In this document: positions 51,600 through 60,684 of the stretch, piece by piece | Numbering within the stretch: the stretch's first letter is position 1 | Layout of the letters: every line of letters begins with the position of its first letter | Assembly: GCA_020633435.1 (NCBI GenBank) | Contig: JACKDP010000001.1 | Location: 1,488,001-1,552,000, forward strand | Direction: 5' to 3' | Origin: Myxococcales bacterium | GTDB lineage: Bacteria; Myxococcota_A; Bradymonadia; UBA7976; UBA1532 | DNA: 64,000 nt | The notes under the pieces: model-generated | Databases searched by the model: none | Seen by the model: only the letters and a program-made list of their open reading frames with translations | Told to the model about the DNA's origin: nothing | Translations under genes and position numbers: made by a program

Positions 51600-52831
51600 C
51601 ACAGCCACCCCACCTGGACGAGGGTGTAGAAGGCGTCGCCGATGAGGACGGTGCCGCTGCCGGCGTCGCCGCCCAGCTTGCCCGTCCGCGTCAGCTCGCG
51701 CAGGCCGGCGTCCGTCTTGGGGCCCTCCAGGAAGTCGGTCAGGCGGTACATCACCATCACCTTCAGGGCATGGCCGGCCAGGTAGGCGTTGAGGCCCAGG
51801 TCGATCATGCGGATCTCGCTGTTGTCGGGGATGTCGTAGCGCGCCTCGACGCCGTCGGCGGTGGCCACCTCGACCACGCCGTCGGAGCCGTCGTGGTTGT
51901 CGTACTGCGACCAGCGCACCACCGGCTCGAGCTGCACCCGCATGCCCAGGGGCAGCACGTAGCCGCCCTGGACGTAGACGCCGTAGCGCTCGACGTCCTG
52001 GCTGTCGCCCTCGCCGTCCTGGCTCGAGTGGGTCAGCTCGCCGCGCAGCGAGAAGCCGGCGAACCGCAGGCGGAGGTCGGCGGCGTAGCGCAGATCCTTG
52101 GCCCCGGTGTCGCCCACGCCCTGGGCGCGGCCCGCGCTGCTGGGGGTGTACGAGAGGGAAAACCCGAGCGCAAACAAAGGCTTGCTGTTCGTCAGGTCGG
52201 GCTCGTCGTGATCGAGGGCGCCCAGCGGGCCGATCTCGAAACGGCCGGCGTAGAGGTACTCGTCGTCCAGGTTCTCGACGGCGTTCTGGCCCTCGCCGTT
52301 GAAGATGCCCGCCTCGCCCGAGAGCCAGACCTGGCCCACGAGGCCGTCGGCCCGGAGCCGGGCCCCGCGGTCGCGACCATGGGTCAGGCCGGCGCCGCGC
52401 AGGAGCTGGGAGCGCGTGCGCACCGGCGTGTGCACCGGGAACTGCAGCCGCGCCTCGCTCGTGCGCTCGGCCAGGGTGAAGGGCACCTTCACCTGCCCCA
52501 CGTCGAGGGCCAGGCGGTCGTAGAGCGTGACGCTCCCGTAGACGTCGCGGACGGCGAAGGTGCCGGCGCTCACGTCGAAGTTGAACTTGAAGGCCAGGTC
52601 GACGTCGTCGGCCAGCGCCGAGCGGCCCTCGCCCATCAGGCGGGCGTCGAAGAGGACGAAGCCGTCGCGATCCTGGGCGTTGAACGGGGTGTCCCGGGTG
52701 AAGAGGAAGCCGGGCTGCACATAGCCCCCCAGGCGCAGCGGGGCCTGGCGGGCGAGGGGCGGCATCGGATCGTGGCCCTGGGCCAGGGCGAGGCCGGGCG
52801 CGAGGACGAGGAGGCAGGCGAGGCGGCGCAT
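51599..52831 (-). CDS. OprP-like outer-membrane porin
   Basis: A 410-residue exported barrel. Signal peptide (LLVLAPGLALA), then GGYVQPGFLFTRDT, GQVKVPFTLAERTSEARLQF and ELTHSSQDGEGDSQDVERYG, a pattern of phosphate-selective porin O/P proteins. The C-terminus ends in a hydrophobic WL. It is co-directional and coupled to the lipin-like phosphatase: release of phosphate from lipids together with a phosphate-type porin would be coherent, but this is inference. Confidence 0.8.
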   Translation of the reverse strand: MRRLACLLVLAPGLALAQGHDPMPPLARQAPLRLGGYVQPGFLFTRDTPFNAQDRDGFVLFDARLMGEGRSALADDVDLAFKFNFDVSAGTFAVRDVYGSVTLYDRLALDVGQVKVPFTLAERTSEARLQFPVHTPVRTRSQLLRGAGLTHGRDRGARLRADGLVGQVWLSGEAGIFNGEGQNAVENLDDEYLYAGRFEIGPLGALDHDEPDLTNSKPLFALGFSLSYTPSSAGRAQGVGDTGAKDLRYAADLRLRFAGFSLRGELTHSSQDGEGDSQDVERYGVYVQGGYVLPLGMRVQLEPVVRWSQYDNHDGSDGVVEVATADGVEARYDIPDNSEIRMIDLGLNAYLAGHALKVMVMYRLTDFLEGPKTDAGLRELTRTGKLGGDAGSGTVLIGDAFYTLVQVGWL

Positions 52832-52921
52832 GGGCTCTCCAGTGCGGTCAGCCCAGGCGTTGTAACGCAATCTTGTGACGGGAAGGCGACACACGCGCGG
52901 GTCGCCGGTCGATTCGACCGG

Positions 52922-53658
52922 TCAGAGGGCGGTGTCGATGTTGATCTGCAGGCCGTCCTTGTTGACCTCGCCGGCGATGGGGCCGCCGGTCAGGTCGCCG
53001 GGGAGCTTGCTCAGGGCGTCGCCGTCGGTGTCGACGCGGGCCTCGACGCGCACGGGGCCCCAGAGGCGGGTGCCCTGCATCATCACGTCGCGGCCGGTGA
53101 CCTCGAAGTCGAGGGGGAACATGTCGGCGCCCGAGACCGGCAGCTTCTTGGCGGCCAGGATCATGCCGCGCTGGCCCTCGCCCTCGTCGCGGCGGACCAT
53201 GATGAAGAGCACGGTGCCGGCCTTCACGCGGTCGCGCAGGGCGGGCAGCAGCGAGACCTTGCCCTTGAGGACGCCGTTCTCGGGGGCCGGGTGGAAGGGC
53301 TGGCCCCCCGCGGCGGGCTGGCTGCCGGCGGCGGGCTGGCTGCCGGCCGCGGGCTGGCTGCCGGCCGCGGGCTGGCTGCCGGCCGCGGGCTGGCTGCCGG
53401 CGGCGGGCTGGCTGCTGGCGGCCTGGCTGCCGGCCGCGGCAGGCTGGCTGCCGGCCGCGACGGGCTGGCTGCCGGCCGCGACGGCTGGCTGCCGGCCACG
53501 ACCGGGACGGCGCCTGCCCCGGCCTTCGGCACCATCCGCGCCTTCTGGGCCGGCGCCGGGGCCGGGCTCTTCGGCGCCGCGGGCGCGTCGGCGGGGGCGT
53601 TGCCCTGGTTGCAGGCCACCAGCGCGAGGCTGGCGACGATCATCATCGCGATCCGCAT
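52922..53658 (-). pseudogene. CcmI-like lipoprotein interrupted by a frameshift
   Basis: The signal and lipobox (MRIAMMIVASLALVAC, from ATG 53658) and a Pro/Ala linker are in one frame. The C-terminal domain, from about GKVSLLPALRDRVKAG through MMQGTRLWGPVRVEARVDTD to the stop at 52922, is in another. In between are 18- to 21-base repeats coding AAGSQP. The first repeat unit has GG at 53483-53484 where the others have GGG; one extra base restores a continuous frame. The C-terminal domain resembles that of CcmI/CycH cytochrome c biogenesis proteins. It is next to a ccmH-like gene. Confidence 0.7.
53290..53500 (-). repeat. 18- to 21-bp tandem repeats coding AAGSQP
   Basis: About nine units of a GCCGGCAGCCAGCCCGCG-like sequence form the linker of the CcmI-like lipoprotein. 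The first unit is one base short, which breaks the frame. Confidence 0.85.
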
Positions 53659-53698
53659 CACTTCTCCCGTTCTCGACCTGGGGCGGCGCTCGGCCGGC

Positions 53699-54190
53699 TC
53701 ACTCGTCATCGGAGGCGGCCACCCGCGCGCGCAGGCGCGCGAGCCGCTCGGCGTCCTCGGAGCCCACCGCCGGCGCGGGCGGGGGCGCGTCCGCTTTGCC
53801 GCGGCGCAGCCAGTGGCGCACCACCAGCAGCACCAGGATGCCCCCGAGGACGTAGGGCAGGAGCGGCACGAAGAAGGTGTACCAGGGCTGCGGCGGGTTC
53901 TGCACGTCGTCGCCGTACCGGATCTTCAGCTCGGCGATGATCTGCGTGTCCGTCAGGCCCTGCTGCACCATCTCGTGCATCTCCTTGCGGAGCTGGTAGG
54001 CCTGGTAGCTGGTGCAGGTCATCAGCGTCTTGCCGGGGCAGAACGGGCTCTTGAGCTCCTCGGCCAGGGCGGCGACGCGCCGATCGGCGTCGGCCTCGCT
54101 GCTGGCGGCGCTGGCCGCCGGCGGCTCGGGCTGGGCCACGGCGGGCCCCACGAGGAAGAGCGACAACAGCAGGGGCAGGTAGGCGCGCAT
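53699..54190 (-). CDS. CcmH/NrfF-like cytochrome c maturation protein
   Basis: A 163-residue exported membrane protein. Signal peptide (LLLSLFLVGPAVAQ), then the CcmH pattern: YQLRKEMHEMVQQGLTDTQI, KIRYGDDVQNPP and a C-terminal membrane helix (LPYVLGGILVLLVVRHWL). In canonical CcmH the thiol pair is LRCxxC. Here the Cys are at residues 51 and 59 (CPGKTLMTC), a CX7C spacing. CcmH normally reduces apocytochrome CxxCH thiols before haem attachment. The cytochrome genes 4 kb upstream give it likely clients. Confidence 0.82.
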   Translation of the reverse strand: MRAYLPLLLSLFLVGPAVAQPEPPAASAASSEADADRRVAALAEELKSPFCPGKTLMTCTSYQAYQLRKEMHEMVQQGLTDTQIIAELKIRYGDDVQNPPQPWYTFFVPLLPYVLGGILVLLVVRHWLRRGKADAPPPAPAVGSEDAERLARLRARVAASDDE

Positions 54191-54250
54191 GGCGGGGACG
54201 GTAGGTGAACAGGCCGGCCGGCGTAAAGCCCGGACGCGCCGGATCGACGA

Positions 54251-54925
54251 TCAGTCCACCTCGAACCGGTAGCCGACGCCGCGGACGGTGCCGATCCGCC
54301 ACCGGGCGTCGGGCGTCCAGCCGAGCTTCTTCTTGAGGTTGGAGACGAAGTTGTCGACCGTCCGCTCATCGACGACGACGTCCTCGCCCCAGACGGCGTC
54401 GAGGATGGCGTTGCGGGTCAGCGCCTGCCCGCGGTGGTCGTCGAAGTGCAGCAGCAGGTCGAACTCGGTGCGGGTGAGGACCACCTCGCGCCCCTCGGCG
54501 TCGTGCACGACGCGGGCGGTCCGGTCGAGGCGGACACCGCCGAAGCCGCCTGCCGGGCGCCCCCCGGCGCGGCGCAGCAGGGCCGCCACTCGGGCCAGCA
54601 GCTCGCGCAGGCGGTAGGGCTTGGCCAGGTAGTCGTCGGCGCCGACGTCGAAGCCGCGCACGACGTCCTCCTCCAGGCTGCGGGCCGTGAGCATCAGCAC
54701 CATGGCCGCGCCGCCGCCGGCCCGGTAGCGCCGGCACAGGCTGTAGCCATCGCCGTCGGGCAGCATGATGTCGAGGATGATCAGGTCGACGGCCCCGCCC
54801 GCCAGCGCCGCCTCGGCCTCGGCCACCGTGGCCGCCTCGCGCACCTGGTGGCCCTCGTCCTCCAGGTTGTCCACCAGCGCCAGCCGCAGGTTCTCGTCGT
54901 CCTCGACCACCAGGATGTGGCTCAC
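54251..54925 (-). CDS. OmpR-family response regulator
   Basis: A 224-residue two-component regulator. The receiver domain has Asp52 (LIILDIMLPDGDG), Thr and Lys in LMLTARS and LAKPYRLREL. The C-terminal winged helix has LTRTEFDLLLHF and VDNFVSNLKKKLG. GTG 54925 overlaps the stop of the kinase gene (GTGA), so the two are coupled. The last gene of the VWA-kinase-regulator unit. Confidence 0.93.
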   Translation of the reverse strand: MSHILVVEDDENLRLALVDNLEDEGHQVREAATVAEAEAALAGGAVDLIILDIMLPDGDGYSLCRRYRAGGGAAMVLMLTARSLEEDVVRGFDVGADDYLAKPYRLRELLARVAALLRRAGGRPAGGFGGVRLDRTARVVHDAEGREVVLTRTEFDLLLHFDDHRGQALTRNAILDAVWGEDVVVDERTVDNFVSNLKKKLGWTPDARWRIGTVRGVGYRFEVD

Positions 54926-56742
54926 AGCACCGCCTCCGGCGGGAATTGCAGTGTGAAGACCGTACCTTCCGGCCCGCTCGCCGTCACCCCCAGGCGACCG
55001 CGGTGCAGGGCCATGATGCGCTGGCACAGGGCGAGGCCCAGGCCGCTGCCGCGGCTGCCGGCGCTCTCGGGGGCCCGGTAGAAGGGCGTGAAGACGTGCT
55101 TGATGACGCCGGGCGCCATCCCGCGGCCGTTGTCGGCCACGTCGAGGCGCAGCCCGCGGCCGCGCGTGGCCGTGAGCGTGATGACCGCCTCGGGTCGCTC
55201 GGTGTACTGCACGGCGTTGCGGCCCAGGTTGACCAGCAGCAGCTCCAGCAGCTCGGGATCGGCCTGCAGGCGGACGCCCTCGGCCCCGACCACCTGCCAG
55301 CGGACGGGGCGGGCGGCGTGGGGCACCACCTTGTCGCGGGCCCGATCGAGGACGTCGGCCAGGGCCACCGGCTCGCGGCGGGCCACCCAGCGGCCGCGGT
55401 CCAGCCGGTTGAAGCTCAGGATGTTCTCGACCATGAGGGCCAGGCCGTCGACGGCGCCGACGATGCGGGTCGGGTAGTCGCGGGCGCGGGCCTCCCCCGC
55501 CAGGCGGCGCTCCAGCGTCTCGGCCATCAGGCGGATGGACGCGAGGGGCGTGCGCAGCTCGTGGGAGACGGCCGACACGAAGTCGCTCTTGAGGGCCAGG
55601 TAGCGCTGCTTGCGGTGCTGGCCGGTGAGGGCCAGGGCGACCACCCCCGCCACGAGCAGGGCGCACAGGGCGAGCAGGATGGACTTCTGGGCGTAGGCGG
55701 CGTCGGCGGCCGCCGTCGCCCGGGCCCACGCCGGCGACTCCACCCGCGGGGCGAGGCCGCCCACCGGGCCGAGCAGCTCGCCGTCGACGCGGTCCTCCAG
55801 CGAGAGCAGGCCGCGGGCGCGCATCTCCTGGGTCAGCTCCTGGAGCAGCGGCCCCGCCGCCACGCGCACCCCGTGGGCCCCCCCGGGCCGGGGCTCGGCG
55901 TAGAAGCCCCCGGGGAGCAGCGTCGGCCCGTCCACGGCCGCCGGCACCGCCGGGCCCGCCTCGGCGACGCGCGCCACGAAGTCGGCGTCGGGCACCCCGG
56001 CCGCGGCCCCGAGCCGCCGCACCTGGGCCACCAGGAAGTCGAAGTCCTTGATCGTCAAGGCATCTCGGCGGAGGAGCAGGCGCCGCTGGGCGCTCTCGAC
56101 GCGCCCGCCGCGGCCATCCTCCACGCCGTCGTGCAGCAGCAGCCGCAGCAGCGCCGGATCGGGCCGCCCCTTCGCCGCGAAGCGGTCGAGCAGGGCCAGC
56201 AGGTAGGGCAGATCGCGCTCCGCGGGCAGGACGTAGCGCGCCAGGGAGGTGAGCACGGCGCGGAAGCGGGCCGCGATGGCGGCGGCGTCGCCGGCGTCGA
56301 GGGCGCTGAACAGGGCCGCCCGGGCCGCCAGCCGCTCGGCCCACGGTTCGTCGTCGGGCTCGTCGTCGGGCTCGGCGAGGGGCCCGTCGCCGACGAGGGC
56401 GAGGAAGAGGTCGCGGGCCGGCGTGGCGTCGCCGGGCGCCGGGCGGGCCCGGCGGGGCAGGCGCTGGGCGTCGCCTTCCCAGAGCAGCAGATCGGCCGCG
56501 GGCAGCAGGGGATCGGCCGCCGCGGCGGTGATGCGGGGCTCGACGGCCTGGAGGCGCTGGGCCAGGCTCCGGGCCAGCGCCGCGCGGGCGTACTGCTCCA
56601 GCGCGGCGCGGCGCGCGGCCGACTCGCCGATGGCCGCCGCCCGCTCCGCCTGGAAGGTGCGGTGCAGCGCGAAGAGGCCGGCGAAGATGGCCAGCGCGCC
56701 CAGGCCCAGGGCCACCAGCAGCGGGAGGAGGCGGCGGATCAC
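54922..56742 (-). CDS. Sensor histidine kinase with large periplasmic domain
   Basis: A 606-residue membrane kinase. The first membrane helix (LPLLVALGLGALAIFAGLF) starts at residue 5. About 330 periplasmic residues follow, then a second helix (ILLALCALLVAGVVALAL), the phosphoacceptor SHELRTPLASIRLM and the ATP lid motifs NLGRNAVQYTE, VADNGRGM and GSGLGLALCQRIM. No named sensor fold is recognised in the periplasmic part. GTG 56742 overlaps the VWA gene stop (GTGA). The coupling suggests that the VWA lipoprotein feeds signals to this kinase. Confidence 0.92.
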   Translation of the reverse strand: MIRRLLPLLVALGLGALAIFAGLFALHRTFQAERAAAIGESAARRAALEQYARAALARSLAQRLQAVEPRITAAAADPLLPAADLLLWEGDAQRLPRRARPAPGDATPARDLFLALVGDGPLAEPDDEPDDEPWAERLAARAALFSALDAGDAAAIAARFRAVLTSLARYVLPAERDLPYLLALLDRFAAKGRPDPALLRLLLHDGVEDGRGGRVESAQRRLLLRRDALTIKDFDFLVAQVRRLGAAAGVPDADFVARVAEAGPAVPAAVDGPTLLPGGFYAEPRPGGAHGVRVAAGPLLQELTQEMRARGLLSLEDRVDGELLGPVGGLAPRVESPAWARATAAADAAYAQKSILLALCALLVAGVVALALTGQHRKQRYLALKSDFVSAVSHELRTPLASIRLMAETLERRLAGEARARDYPTRIVGAVDGLALMVENILSFNRLDRGRWVARREPVALADVLDRARDKVVPHAARPVRWQVVGAEGVRLQADPELLELLLVNLGRNAVQYTERPEAVITLTATRGRGLRLDVADNGRGMAPGVIKHVFTPFYRAPESAGSRGSGLGLALCQRIMALHRGRLGVTASGPEGTVFTLQFPPEAVL

Positions 56743-58279
56743 TCGCGGATGATGGGCACGTGGTCGAAGTCCATGCCGGCCACGGGCACCTGCCCGGCGG
56801 CCGGATCGCGGCGCGCGTCCAGCGTCGCGGCCTGGGCGATCAGGCGGCGCAGCTCGTCCACCTCGGGTCGGCGGGCCACGGCGGGGGGCAGGCCGTCGTG
56901 CTGGGCCAGCAGATCGGTGTAGGCCACGCCCCGCACCCACCAGGCGCCGCGCAGCTTCTCGCCGAAGGCGGCCGCCAGCAGGGCCAGCCGCGCCTCGCCG
57001 CTGGCGTCGGCGTAGCGGCCACGGACGCTGGCGCGGGGCAGCGGCGCCTCGAAGACGGCCGCCCCACCCCCGTCGGCCCGCCGGTAGCGCACCCGGAGCT
57101 GGCCCAGGTCGGCGCGGGCGTCGGGCACGAGCTTCGCCTCGTACAGCACCGTCAGGCCCTGGCCCGCGGGCACGTCGCCGCCGGCGACCGCCACGCCGTC
57201 GGCCGGCCGCTCGGCGTGGCGCTCGTGGCCGAGCAGGCGGTAGCGCACCACCGCGGCGGGGTCGAAGAGGACCTCGGCGAGGGCGTCGCGGGCCACCACC
57301 GGGCGGGCGGCGGGGATGCGCTCCGCGAAGGCGCGCTGGGCGGTGCCGGCCTCGTCGACGTACAGGTAGCGGCCGCCGCCGGCCTGGGCCAGGCGGGCGA
57401 GGCGGGCGTCATCATACTGGCCGAGCCCCACCCCCACCGTCGTGAGGCCGATGCCCAGGGCCGCCCCGGCCCGGGCGGCCTGGACGAGCCCCTCGAAGGC
57501 CCGGGCCTCTCGGTCGACGCGGCCATCGCCGCAGTAGACGACCTGGCGGCCGCGGCCAGCCGGCGCCTCGGCGGCGAGCGCGTAGGCGGCGGCCAGGCCC
57601 GCCGTCGCGCCGGGCTGGGAGGCGTCGAGGCCGCGAGCCCCGGCCGGACGGCCGCGTCCCCGGGGGCCAGCGGGCCCAGGAGCGCGCGCCCGTCGGCCGC
57701 GACCACCGCCACCTCGTCGTCAGGGCCCAGCCGGGCGAAGACCTGGCGCAGCGCCTCGCGGGCGAGGTCCAGCCGGGCCGCGTCGCGCCCGCTCACGTCC
57801 ACCACGGCCACCACGCGCACCGGCCGCCGCGGGGCGTCGCCGGCCCGCAGATCCAGCCGCACGACGTGGTAGCCCGGGCGGTTGGGGGACGGGAACGTCT
57901 CGACCTGCAAAGAGAAAACGTCCGCGACCGCCGGCGCCTCGGGGGCGCGGAAGGCGTTCACGAAGTCCTCGACGCGCACGCTGGCGGCCGGCGGGAGCTG
58001 CCCGCGGCCGAGGTGGCCCCGGGCCACCTGCCACGTCGCGGTGTCGGCGCTGAGGCCGAACGTCGAGCGGGGATCCTCGGCCGTGTCCACCGTCGGGTTC
58101 ACGCCGTAGTGGTGGAAGTGCATGCCGGCGAGGGGGCCCGCCTCCACCACCGTGAGGGCGGCGAAGGGCGCCGGCTCCGGCTGGGCCTCGGGCGCCTGCA
58201 GCGACGGGGCGCGGCCGGCGCCGCAGCCAGCGAGGGAGAGGGCAGCGAGGAAGCGGACGAGGCGGGACGCGCGGCCCAT
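56739..58279 (-). pseudogene. YfbK-like VWA-domain lipoprotein interrupted by a frameshift
   Basis: ATG 58279 follows AAGGAGGT and a lipobox (LAALSLAGC). The first part carries the YfbK-type N-terminus (SVRVEDFVNAFRAPEA) and the first half of a von Willebrand A fold (RVVAVVDVSGRDAARLDLA). The second half, including VVYCGDGRVDREARAFEGLV and the DUF3520-like tail to 56739, is in the next frame. One extra base in the CCCC run at 57638-57641 (plus strand) restores one frame and a credible junction (VRPGARGLDASQPG). In the VWA motif, DVSGRD stands where DxSxS is usual. It is either a recent pseudogene or a sequence error. Confidence 0.7.
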
Positions 58280-58382
58280 GGAGACCTCCTTGAACAGGCC
58301 TCCCCAGGGTGCCAGCGTCGGCCGGCGGGCGGGGGATGGGGGCGTCATCGGCGCATCACGAGTTCGTCATGACGGCCCGGCG

Positions 58383-58958
58383 TCACTCCCCGAGGGTGCG
58401 CCAGGGCTTCGGGATGATGACCCAGTGGCCGTTCACGTGCACCAGGCCGTCGAAGGCCATGCCCAGCCCCGAGTCCGGCTTCACGAACTTGAAGCGGTAG
58501 AGCGTCACCCCGGACTGGAGCCGCCCAGCCACCTGCTTGTAGCCGCCGGGGAACTCCCTGGCGTTGCCGGTGCCCGCCTTCAGATCCTCGGCCGTCGCCG
58601 ACCAGAGCTTCAGCTCGGTCTGGCCCTCGTTGGGCTTGATGACCAGCTTGCCCGCGTCCCAGGCCGGGCCGTAGGTGGCCTCGAGCTTCGCGCCGGCCTC
58701 CTTGCCATAGACGGCCTCGTAGTCGGCCGTGGTCGGGCGCAGCGCCTTGCTCAGGGCGGCGTGGTCGGCGCTGGGATCGAGGAGCTTCGTGAGGAGCTCG
58801 CGGGCGCCGGCCTCGGTGCCGGGGGGGCCGCCCACGGTGCCGGGGGCGCCGACCGCGGTGCCGGGGGCGCCGGCGCCGGCGGGGCCGTCCTTGCTGCAGG
58901 CGGCCAGCGTCAGAGCGAGGGCGACGAAGGCGAACGTCCGCAGGGCGGTGTGGAGCAT
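58383..58958 (-). CDS. Hypothetical lipoprotein
   Basis: A 191-residue exported protein. Signal and lipobox (FVALALTLAACSKD), a Gly/Ala/Pro/Thr-rich linker with repeated GAPGT units, then a compact domain of about 130 residues (LLDPSADHAALSKALRPTTA, VTLYRFKFVKPDSG, AFDGLVHVNGHWVIIPKPWR) with the layout of small NTF2-like lipid- or ligand-binding folds. ATG 58958 follows GGGAGG. I do not recognise the family. Confidence 0.75.
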   Translation of the reverse strand: MLHTALRTFAFVALALTLAACSKDGPAGAGAPGTAVGAPGTVGGPPGTEAGARELLTKLLDPSADHAALSKALRPTTADYEAVYGKEAGAKLEATYGPAWDAGKLVIKPNEGQTELKLWSATAEDLKAGTGNAREFPGGYKQVAGRLQSGVTLYRFKFVKPDSGLGMAFDGLVHVNGHWVIIPKPWRTLGE

Positions 58959-59078
58959 GGCGGCCTCCCGGTGGCTGGTCGGACGTCGGTAGCAGGCCGC
59001 CGTGAGGCCGTCAATGGGGGTGGCGCTCCGCCGACCGTTCTTCGACAGTGGGGGTGGACACACCGACGGGAGGCACCC

Positions 59079-59936
59079 ATGCACCGCGCCTTCTCCCACC
59101 TCGCCGACGGGCTCATCGTGCGGTCGCTGCGCCTGCGCGGCATCCGCCGCCGCCTCCTGGACCACCCCGACGGCCGCGTGCACGCGCTGGCGGTCACCGG
59201 GCGCGGCCCCCTGCCCCCCGTGCTGGTGCTGCACGGCCTGGGCTCCTGCGCGGCGGACGAGGCCCGGCTGATCAAGGCGCTGGTGCCCGCGTGCCGCGCC
59301 GTCTACGCCGTCGACCTGCCCGGGCATGGCCACAGCACGCCGCCGCCCGACGGCCGCATCGCCGCCGGGGCCGACGCCCTGGCTGGGGCCCTGGGCCAGC
59401 TCACCGACGAGCCGGTGGTGGTGATCGGCAACTCCCTGGGCTGCCTGGCCGCCATCCGCGTCGCCCAGGCCCGGCCGGACCTGGTGGCGGGCCTCTTCCT
59501 GCTCGCCCCCGGCGGCGCCCCCATGACCCAGGACGAGCTGGAGGCCGCCACGGCCATCTTCCGCCACGCGAGCCACGCCGACGTCCTCCACTTCCTCGAT
59601 CGCATGTTCTTCACCACCCCCGGGGTGCGGCACGCCGCCGCCTGGGTCATCCGGGGGCGGGCGCTGCGGCCCGGCCTGCGCGTGGCGGTGCAGCAGGCCA
59701 GCACCGACGATCTGCTGGTGCCCACCGACCTGGCCGGGCTGCCCATGCCCGTCGAGGTGCTCTGGGGGGAGCACGAGCGCCTGCTGCCGGCCCACGGCCG
59801 CGACTTCTTCGAGGCGCACCTGCCGGCCGGCTCCGTGCGCACCGCCCATGGCCTCGGCCACACCCCGCAGCACCAGGACCTGCGCTTCGTGGTCGCGGAG
59901 GCCCGCCGGTTCCTGGAGCGCGTCGCCGCCCGGTGA
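59079..59936 (+). CDS. Alpha/beta hydrolase
   Basis: A 285-residue hydrolase with oxyanion segment VLVLHGLGSC, nucleophile elbow VIGNSLGCLAAI (catalytic Ser), acid near VLWGEHERLLPA and catalytic His in GLGHTPQHQ. It has no signal peptide. ATG 59079 follows GGGAGG at about 59068. The following hydrolase gene starts inside its stop codon (GTGA). The substrate is unknown. Confidence 0.88.
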   Translation: MHRAFSHLADGLIVRSLRLRGIRRRLLDHPDGRVHALAVTGRGPLPPVLVLHGLGSCAADEARLIKALVPACRAVYAVDLPGHGHSTPPPDGRIAAGADALAGALGQLTDEPVVVIGNSLGCLAAIRVAQARPDLVAGLFLLAPGGAPMTQDELEAATAIFRHASHADVLHFLDRMFFTTPGVRHAAAWVIRGRALRPGLRVAVQQASTDDLLVPTDLAGLPMPVEVLWGEHERLLPAHGRDFFEAHLPAGSVRTAHGLGHTPQHQDLRFVVAEARRFLERVAAR

Positions 59937-60587
59937 GCGCCAGGGCCCCGCTGCCCCCGCTCCGGCGGGAGGTGACGGCCACCGTCGGCGCCGCGATCCG
60001 GGCGCCGGCCCTGGTCCTCGACCGGGAGCGTGCCGTCGAACCCCGCGAGATCATTGTCGTTCCCGGGTACCTGACCGGGGACGCGGCGACGGCGGCGCTG
60101 CGGGCGTACCTGGCGCGCCTCGGCCACGCCGTGCGCGGCTGGGGGCTGGGGGTGCACCGCGGCGGCAGCGTGCAGCGCCTCGCCGCCCGCGTCGCCGAGC
60201 AGGCCGCTCGCCGGCCGGGGCCGGTGACGCTCATCGGCTGGAGCCTGGGGGGCGTCGTCGCCCGCGAGGCGGCCCGCGCGCTGCCAGGGCACGTGGCCCA
60301 CGTCATCACGCTGGCGACGCCGGTGGTCGAGGGGCACCGGGCGACGCGCTTCGGTCCCCTGATGGCGCGCCTCGGCGTGGATCTGGACGCCGCGGCCGCG
60401 CGCATCCACGCCCGCGGGGCGGTGCCGGTGCCGGTGACGGGGTTGCCGCCGCGACGCGGTGGTCGCGTGGCAGGCCTGCCTGGATCCCCACCCCGGCGCC
60501 CGCTTCACCCCCGTGGAGGTGGCGGCCGGGCACCTGGCCATGGTCCTGGATCCGCGGGTGCTGCGCCTGGTCGCACGCCACCTGTGA
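59933..60587 (+). pseudogene. Second alpha/beta hydrolase, frame broken near the 3' end
   Basis: GTG 59933 overlaps the preceding stop. The frame carries EIIVVPGYLTGDAATAALRA and the nucleophile elbow LIGWSLGGVVAREAA of a lipase-type hydrolase. After VPVPVTG the reading frame must advance by one base to continue as DAVVAWQACLDPHPGARF, through AAGHLAMVLDPRVLRLVARH, to TGA 60585-60587, which is the normal end of this family and holds the catalytic His. Loss of one G from the run at 60439-60442 would restore it. As written, the protein would lack its active-site His. Confidence 0.7.
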
Positions 60588-60643
60588 CGGTGGAGACCGA
60601 GGAACGCTGTTCGAAGGTCGGGAGGGAGAAGGGAAGGAAGGGC

Positions 60644-60684
60644 CAGGGGGCGAGGCCCCCTGCGTGATTGCCTCAGGCAATCAC
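60644..60684. terminator. Two adjacent hairpins between convergent genes
   Basis: CAGGGGGC-gag-GCCCCCTG (60644-60662) is followed by GTGATTGCC-tca-GGCAATCAC (60664-60684), both perfect stems with three-base loops. They lie between the end of the hydrolase gene and the end of the convergent lipoprotein gene and probably stop transcription from both sides. Neither has a clear T tract. Confidence 0.6.

Noticed and set aside
52922..53227. Independent 101-residue protein
   Set aside because: The in-frame GTG has no ribosome site, and the upstream frame continues through the repeats to a lipoprotein signal once one base is added.
53290..53500. Regular repeats resembling a small CRISPR array
   Set aside because: Units of 18-21 bases are contiguous, without spacers, and code for AAGSQP in a lipoprotein linker; no cas genes are near.
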